Below, one piece after another: positions 5,136 through 8,568 of a stretch of DNA of 8,568 bases. Position 1 is the stretch's first letter; the number at the start of each line of letters is the position of its first letter. The position numbers were made by a program, and so were the translations under genes. Source of the DNA: an uncultured Clostridia bacterium (GTDB taxonomy: Bacteria; Bacillota; Clostridia; Oscillospirales; Ruminococcaceae); the NCBI GenBank assembly GCA_947629275.1, contig CANRDG010000077.1:1-8568 (forward strand), read 5' to 3'. The notes under the pieces were generated by a model that was not told the DNA's origin, did not search any database, and saw only the letters and a list, made by a program, of their open reading frames with translations.

Positions 5136-5862
5136 CAATAAAAACAACTGTCACGCAGGGCACAGGCAGCGGATAAGAGAGCGCATATCCGAAACGGGGC
5201 TGCGCGGATTTTCACAGCATGAAATACTGGAATTTCTGCTCTTTTACACAATACCGAGGCGCAACACAAACGAACTTGCCCATGAACTTATAGCGCGCTT
5301 CGGCAGCCTTTACGGTATTTCGCAGGCAAGCATTGACGAGCTCTGCGAGGTGAAAGGCATATCGCGCAAAAGTGCGGCGTTTATCAAATATCTTCCGCAG
5401 CTTTCACAGCAACTGACTGAGGCGGATCTGCGACCTGTGATGTCAAACGTTCAGACGGTAGTAAAGACAGTAAAGAAATACTTTGAAAACTTGTGGTGCG
5501 GCTGCATGATGGCGTTTTGTCTGACATCTTCGCTTAGGCTGGTGGAGGCAGTGACCGTATGCGAGAGCGAACCGTTCAAAGAGATCGCTTCGCCTGCTAA
5601 CATCGTTAAAAAGCTTGCAGTAAACGAATGCACCGACATAATACTGGCTCACAAGACCGACCGAAGCGATATTCTGCCAAATAATAAAGAACTTGCGGCA
5701 ATGAAAGAACTGTACAAACTGTTGGACAGACTGAGCATACGGTATTTGGATCACATTGTCGTTTCAAAATACAATGCGGCGCTCTCACTTTGCGATGCAG
5801 GGCTGTTTGATCTGATAAAACAAGGAGCTGACAAACATATAATATCGCAGCAGCGTTGGTGA
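5128..5862 (+). CDS. RadC/JAB-domain family protein with degenerate metal motif
   Basis: 244 residues with the two-part RadC layout. Residues 9-90 are the N-terminal UPF0758 part, with GHRQRIRERI, LLFYTIPRRNTNELAHELIARFG and a helix-hairpin-helix (LCEVKGISRKSAAFI, 72-86) suited to DNA contact. Residues 95-240 are a JAB/MPN-like domain, recognisable by DIILAHKTD (170-178) and RYLDHIVVSKYNAALSL. In canonical RadC the motif is HNHPSG...PSxxD; here it reads H175-K-T177-D...P184-N-N-K-E188. The second His, the Ser and the Asp are therefore replaced, and the usual Glu position (REVF) reads ANIV. Zinc binding and hydrolysis are probably lost. The ATG at 5128 follows GGTGA; the upstream GTG at 5119 is less likely. 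It overlaps DUF1893 by 8 nt and ends the operon. The cellular role of RadC proteins is unsettled despite the old repair name. Confidence 0.85.
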   Translation: MADNKNNCHAGHRQRIRERISETGLRGFSQHEILEFLLFYTIPRRNTNELAHELIARFGSLYGISQASIDELCEVKGISRKSAAFIKYLPQLSQQLTEADLRPVMSNVQTVVKTVKKYFENLWCGCMMAFCLTSSLRLVEAVTVCESEPFKEIASPANIVKKLAVNECTDIILAHKTDRSDILPNNKELAAMKELYKLLDRLSIRYLDHIVVSKYNAALSLCDAGLFDLIKQGADKHIISQQRW

Positions 5863-5876
5863 AATAACAAAAATAC

Positions 5877-5911
5877 AACAGCGGAAGCCACCACGGTTTC
5901 CGCTGTTTTTT
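5877..5911. terminator. Bidirectional intrinsic terminator between convergent operons
   Basis: AACAGCGGAA (5877-5886) pairs with TTCCGCTGTT (5898-5907), extended inward by GCC/GGT (one G-T pair) to a loop of ACCAC. On the plus strand T6 follows (5906-5911). On the minus strand the stem is followed by GTATTTTTG. It therefore ends both the AKR-to-RadC operon and the flavoprotein gene, whose TGA stop (5913-5911) touches the T-run. Confidence 0.9.
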
Positions 5912-6474
5912 CATGCGTTAAGAAATTCAGCAAGGCGTGTTATTTCCCCCTCTGCGGCGGTATTATCCGCGGCAGGGATTTCGTCCGTACCAAGGCAGCA
6001 AACGGGCGGCGCAATATCTTTTACGCCGAACATTAAAAACACATCTTTCAGCGTTTCAAACGCCCTTTGCGCTCCTGTAGTATCGCCGCTTCCGCCTGTG
6101 AGTATCACGCCGCCTTTACGTATATTCAGATGCGGCGTAACACCGCGAAAACGCCTTTGTGAAAAATAAAGCTGCGCTCTGCTGCAAACGTCAAGCAGTC
6201 TGCCTGTGGGCTGAGAAAAATACAGCGGCGTGGCTATTACTAAATTTTCACATTTTTCGGCGTACTCATACACCTTTTGCATACCGTCGTTTATGGCGCA
6301 TTTATCGCTTTGGCGGCAGGCGCGGCAGTCTATGCATGGCGAGATGTTGTCATGGCAGCAATCAACTATCAGGTGTTCTCCGTCAAGGCTTTCAAGCAGC
6401 ATTTTTAGTAAAAAAGCCGTTTCCCCTTTCCTGCGCGGAGAGCCGAAAAGCACAAGGGTTTTTATCGTATTCAA
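5911..6474 (-). CDS. Flavodoxin-fold NAD(P)H oxidoreductase, iron-sulfur flavoprotein-like
   Basis: 187 residues with a flavodoxin-like FMN-binding fold (NADPH-dependent FMN reductase group). The N-terminal strand and phosphate loop read TLVLFGSPRRKGETAFLL (6-23), and ATPLYFSQPTGRLLD holds the flavin region. Between them lies PCIDCRACRQSDKC, giving C47-x2-C50-x2-C53-x5-C59. This fits the compact Cx2Cx2Cx4-7C motif known to bind [4Fe-4S] in archaeal and clostridial iron-sulfur flavoproteins, so an Isf-like redox protein is the best reading. The TTG at 6474 was chosen because GGGGTGAT stands just upstream and the protein then begins MNTIKTLVLFGS, normal for the family. A TTG at 6489 is possible but falls in the terminator T-run. 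It is likely cytoplasmic and active in electron transfer or oxidative-stress chemistry. Its own promoter was not found. Confidence 0.88.
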   Translation of the reverse strand: MNTIKTLVLFGSPRRKGETAFLLKMLLESLDGEHLIVDCCHDNISPCIDCRACRQSDKCAINDGMQKVYEYAEKCENLVIATPLYFSQPTGRLLDVCSRAQLYFSQRRFRGVTPHLNIRKGGVILTGGSGDTTGAQRAFETLKDVFLMFGVKDIAPPVCCLGTDEIPAADNTAAEGEITRLAEFLNA

Positions 6475-6487
6475 AAAATCACCCCAC

Positions 6488-6512
6488 AAAAAAACCGCAG
6501 AATTCTCCGCGG
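6488..6512 (-). terminator. Intrinsic terminator after the Hpt gene, abutting the flavoprotein start
   Basis: Read on the minus strand, CCGCGGA (6512-6506) pairs with TTCTGCGG (6501-6495 core, one G-T pair) around GAAT, followed by seven Ts (6494-6488). It lies 10 bp after the Hpt stop. The flavoprotein ribosome binding site GGGGTGA begins 2 nt after the T-run, so there is no room for a separate promoter after the terminator. Confidence 0.75.
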
Positions 6513-6521
6513 CAATTTTTA

Positions 6522-6872
6522 TTATTCGTCAACTTTTTTAAGCGCAGCGACGGTCATTTCATAGTCACGGACAACGTTGTCATAAAGCGAAACATCTTCA
6601 AGCGCCTTGCCGCCTCTCAGCGCCTCGCACAGATCATGTGAAGACTGATAAAGCGCCGTAAAACTAAGGTTCTGGCTGACGCCCTTTATTGTGTGCGCCG
6701 CTCTGAAAGCCTCGTCGTAATTCTTGGCTTCAAGCGATGTTTTCAGCACTTCAAAGCTTGGGTCGTCAAGAAATCTGAGAGCAAATTTCTTTACTCTCTC
6801 CTCTTTCATCATTCTTGCAAGCACGTCGGCAAAGTCTGCGCCCATTTCAGCGTAACATTCCCGTATATTCAT
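6522..6872 (-). CDS. Hpt (histidine phosphotransfer) domain protein
   Basis: 116 residues forming a single alpha-helical Hpt domain. The phosphorylation motif AAHTIKGVSQNL gives H60, K63 and G64 (HxxKG), the site that relays phosphate between receiver domains. Other helices are amphipathic and lysine/glutamate rich, as in four-helix-bundle Hpt modules. The ATG at 6872 is preceded by AAAAGGAG with 7 nt spacing. The upstream regulator gene stops 4 nt before this ATG and its last codons contain the ribosome binding site, so the two are co-translated. It most likely accepts phosphate from a hybrid kinase encoded elsewhere and exchanges it with the REC domain of its neighbour. It is soluble, and no other domain is present. 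Confidence 0.92.
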   Translation of the reverse strand: MNIRECYAEMGADFADVLARMMKEERVKKFALRFLDDPSFEVLKTSLEAKNYDEAFRAAHTIKGVSQNLSFTALYQSSHDLCEALRGGKALEDVSLYDNVVRDYEMTVAALKKVDE

Positions 6873-6876
6873 ATGA

Positions 6877-8376
6877 TCACTCCTTTTGATCAATAAGTCT
6901 TATAAGTCCTAGAGTACCCGTCAGCGAGCCGTCGCTCCACAGCGTGCGGAAAACAATTCTCCACACCTTGTCGCCGCTTTGAAGGTCGCACTGCCCGTCG
7001 GTCGCCTCTGCGGTGGTCTTGTATATCTCGTCTTCCAGCTTTTTATGCGTTTCAATGCCCATGGCATCAAGCAGCTTGCGATTGCTTGCAGGCGACATTA
7101 TGGTTTTTTCAACGTCCAGAAGCTCCGCGCTCTTGTCCGAGAATATCAGCATATCTGTCTTTGTTATATACTCAAATATAAGGTCGCTGCCGTACACATT
7201 GTAAAACTCGTTCTTTTCCCTCTCGTATTTAAGGCTTTGAGAGAGCAGGTCGTTTCGAGAGATGTTTTTATTTTCAAGTATTTCCTGCGCTATCAACCGC
7301 GATTCAGACTTACCTATCTCCTCTATCATGTCTTTGGAAAGCTCCGACTTTATCATTTCCGCCGAATCTATAAGACATTCCATAAGCATAGGGTTGAACA
7401 CGCCGCATTCGTTATTGAGTATCATTTCAACTGCCTTTTCGTGCGAGAAAGCTTTTTTATAGCACCTCTCGCTCGTCAGCGCATCGTAAACGTCTGCAAC
7501 TGCCACCACCTGCGCGGAAATAGGTATCTCGTCGCCTTTAAGACCGTCGGGGTATCCTCTGCCGTCAAAACGTTCATGATGCCAACGGCATATCTCAAAT
7601 ACCGAGCGCACGAGCGGTTCGTTTTTATATATAGGAAGCTGGTTTACAAGGTCTCCGCCTGCCGCTGAATGCGTTTTCATAATGGCGTACTCCTCGTCGG
7701 TAAGCCTGCCCGGCTTATTAAGAATGGAATCGGGTATGGATATCTTACCTATATCGTGCAGTGCGGAGGCGTTTGCTATCATAGCTTTTGTAGATTTTGT
7801 AAGCGCATATTTATCGGTCTTCTGCGTGAGGCAATCGAGCAATATCTCTGTTATCCTGCGGACGTGCAGAACGTGCAGACCGCTTTCGCCGTTACGGAAC
7901 TCCACTATATGGCTGAGGATATTTATCAGCATTTCGCTGTTCTTTTCCTTTTCCTCTACCTGTTCTTCAACGGTCTCTATAAGCTTTTTCTGCTTTGAAT
8001 ACAGCATGATAGTATTTATAACTCTTCGTCTTACTATCATCATATTGAACGGGCGCGGTATGTAATCGGTCGCACCCAGTCTGTAAGCGTGCTCCATGCT
8101 CTCAGGCGAACTTTCCGACGAGATCATTATTACGGGAAGATCCTCTATGATCCTAAGTTTGTTCATGACTTTCAGCACCTGAAAGCCGTCGACCTCGGGC
8201 ATAAAAATATCAAGCAGAACCAACGAAAACGAACTTCCCTGGTTAGATATCACTGCAATAGCTTCCTTGCCGTCGGCGCACTGGTACACGTCAAAGTCAT
8301 CTTCCAGCATATCTATAAGAAGTTCTCTGTTTGCCTCGTTATCGTCTACGATAAGTATTTTATGTTTTTCAGACAT
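6877..8376 (-). CDS. Response regulator REC-HD-GYP-PAS-like, predicted c-di-GMP phosphodiesterase
   Basis: 499 residues. Residues 5-122 are a receiver domain: acidic pair D11-D12, phospho-acceptor D56 (LVLLDIFMP), S86/S87, and RPF at 108-110 where many receivers have KPF. Residues 128-149 look like a coiled-coil linker (charged, heptad-like). Residues 150-350 are an HD-GYP domain with H168, H207-D208 (HDIGK), H236, H266-H267, GRGYP (272-276) and D295. E164, four residues before H168, matches the extra metal ligand of trinuclear-type enzymes (inference). Residues about 380-497 resemble a PAS fold (ITKTDMLIFSDKSAELLDV...GLIRLID). The protein should cleave c-di-GMP in the cytoplasm under phosphorelay control. 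GGAGGAG precedes the ATG. A sensing domain after the output domain is less usual. It is operonic with the Hpt gene. Confidence 0.93.
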   Translation of the reverse strand: MSEKHKILIVDDNEANRELLIDMLEDDFDVYQCADGKEAIAVISNQGSSFSLVLLDIFMPEVDGFQVLKVMNKLRIIEDLPVIMISSESSPESMEHAYRLGATDYIPRPFNMMIVRRRVINTIMLYSKQKKLIETVEEQVEEKEKNSEMLINILSHIVEFRNGESGLHVLHVRRITEILLDCLTQKTDKYALTKSTKAMIANASALHDIGKISIPDSILNKPGRLTDEEYAIMKTHSAAGGDLVNQLPIYKNEPLVRSVFEICRWHHERFDGRGYPDGLKGDEIPISAQVVAVADVYDALTSERCYKKAFSHEKAVEMILNNECGVFNPMLMECLIDSAEMIKSELSKDMIEEIGKSESRLIAQEILENKNISRNDLLSQSLKYEREKNEFYNVYGSDLIFEYITKTDMLIFSDKSAELLDVEKTIMSPASNRKLLDAMGIETHKKLEDEIYKTTAEATDGQCDLQSGDKVWRIVFRTLWSDGSLTGTLGLIRLIDQKE

Positions 8377-8489
8377 AGCATCTCCTCCATTCTAAAAAAG
8401 ATGTAATGACCTGTAATAATGCAAGCCGCGTATGCCTTTTGCATTGTTTATTTTTGCCACATTACGACATGAAAAGACCATACATATAT

Positions 8490-8518
8490 ATTATAACGCA
8501 ATTTTGCCCGATTGTCAA
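8490..8518 (-). promoter_or_regulatory. Consensus promoter of the REC-HD-GYP/Hpt operon
   Basis: Read on the minus strand: perfect -35 TTGACA (8518-8513), a 17-bp spacer, and perfect -10 TATAAT (8495-8490). The start of transcription is expected near 8483, leaving an untranslated leader of about 107 nt to the ATG at 8376. The leader holds a small imperfect hairpin around AATGCAA/TTGCATT and the spaced direct repeat ATTACA-GGTC-ATTACA. This is the strongest promoter in the window. Confidence 0.8.
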
Positions 8519-8552
8519 CCACCGGACGAAAAAAGCCGCAATGCAAAAACAC

Positions 8553-8558
8553 TTGACA
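8553..8558 (+). promoter_or_regulatory. Perfect -35 box of a possible divergent promoter at the window edge
   Basis: TTGACA at 8553-8558 on the plus strand is followed by AT-rich sequence to the window end. The matching -10 box would lie near 8576, outside the window. It would drive a gene to the right, divergent from the regulator operon. Context CACTTGACA resembles CACTTGCTA at the aldo/keto reductase promoter. Unproven without the downstream sequence. Confidence 0.35.
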
Positions 8559-8568
8559 AATATTTTTT

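Noticed and set aside
6979..7668. Plus-strand open frame of 229 codons opposite the HD-GYP gene
   Set aside because: Shadow of the minus-strand REC-HD-GYP coding region, whose motifs (LLDIFMP, HDIGK, GRGYP) are unambiguous.

Overview
The window looks like chromosomal DNA of an anaerobic Firmicute (class Clostridia, plausibly a Ruminococcus-like member of the Oscillospiraceae). The reasons are moderate GC with AT-rich intergenic regions, strong GGAGG-type ribosome binding sites, extended -10 promoters, a [4Fe-4S] aldo/keto reductase, an ECF-type vitamin transporter S component, a DUF1893 protein and a REC/HD-GYP c-di-GMP protein. This assignment is inferred from gene content and style, not from a marker gene.

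Left part (1-1776): the last 43 codons of DNA polymerase I (polA) are followed by a LacI-family repressor with its own near-consensus promoter and an intrinsic terminator. A gene-free stretch of about 530 bp follows between two convergent genes. It holds a dense row of perfect or near-perfect hairpins, including an 89-nt element that folds as a three-way junction. This is the least explained part of the window.

Middle part (1777-5911): a minus-strand CaCA-family sodium/calcium antiporter is divergent from a plus-strand four-gene operon. The operon encodes a [4Fe-4S] aldo/keto reductase, an ECF S component, a DUF1893 protein and a RadC-like protein whose JAMM metal motif is degenerate. The operon has an extended -10 promoter, a perfect 14-bp inverted repeat overlapping that -10, and a structured leader of about 165 nt. 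The last three genes overlap by 8 nt at each junction (ATG-N2-TGA), and the operon ends at a strong bidirectional terminator. Uptake of a small molecule coupled to redox handling is a reasonable guess for the first two genes; the substrate cannot be read from the sequence.

Right part (5911-8568), all minus strand: from a perfect-consensus promoter near 8500 come a REC-HD-GYP-PAS-like response regulator (a predicted c-di-GMP phosphodiesterase) and, 4 nt later, a free-standing Hpt phosphotransfer protein. A terminator then lies directly against the ribosome binding site of an iron-sulfur-flavoprotein-like oxidoreductase gene. No histidine kinase is present in the window. A plus-strand -35 box at the right edge suggests a divergent gene beyond the window.

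No rRNA, tRNA, CRISPR array or intact insertion sequence was seen. The nearest things to something undescribed are the hairpin cassette at 1375-1769, the operator-plus-leader region at 2786-2928, and the AKR/ECF/DUF1893/degenerate-RadC operon.
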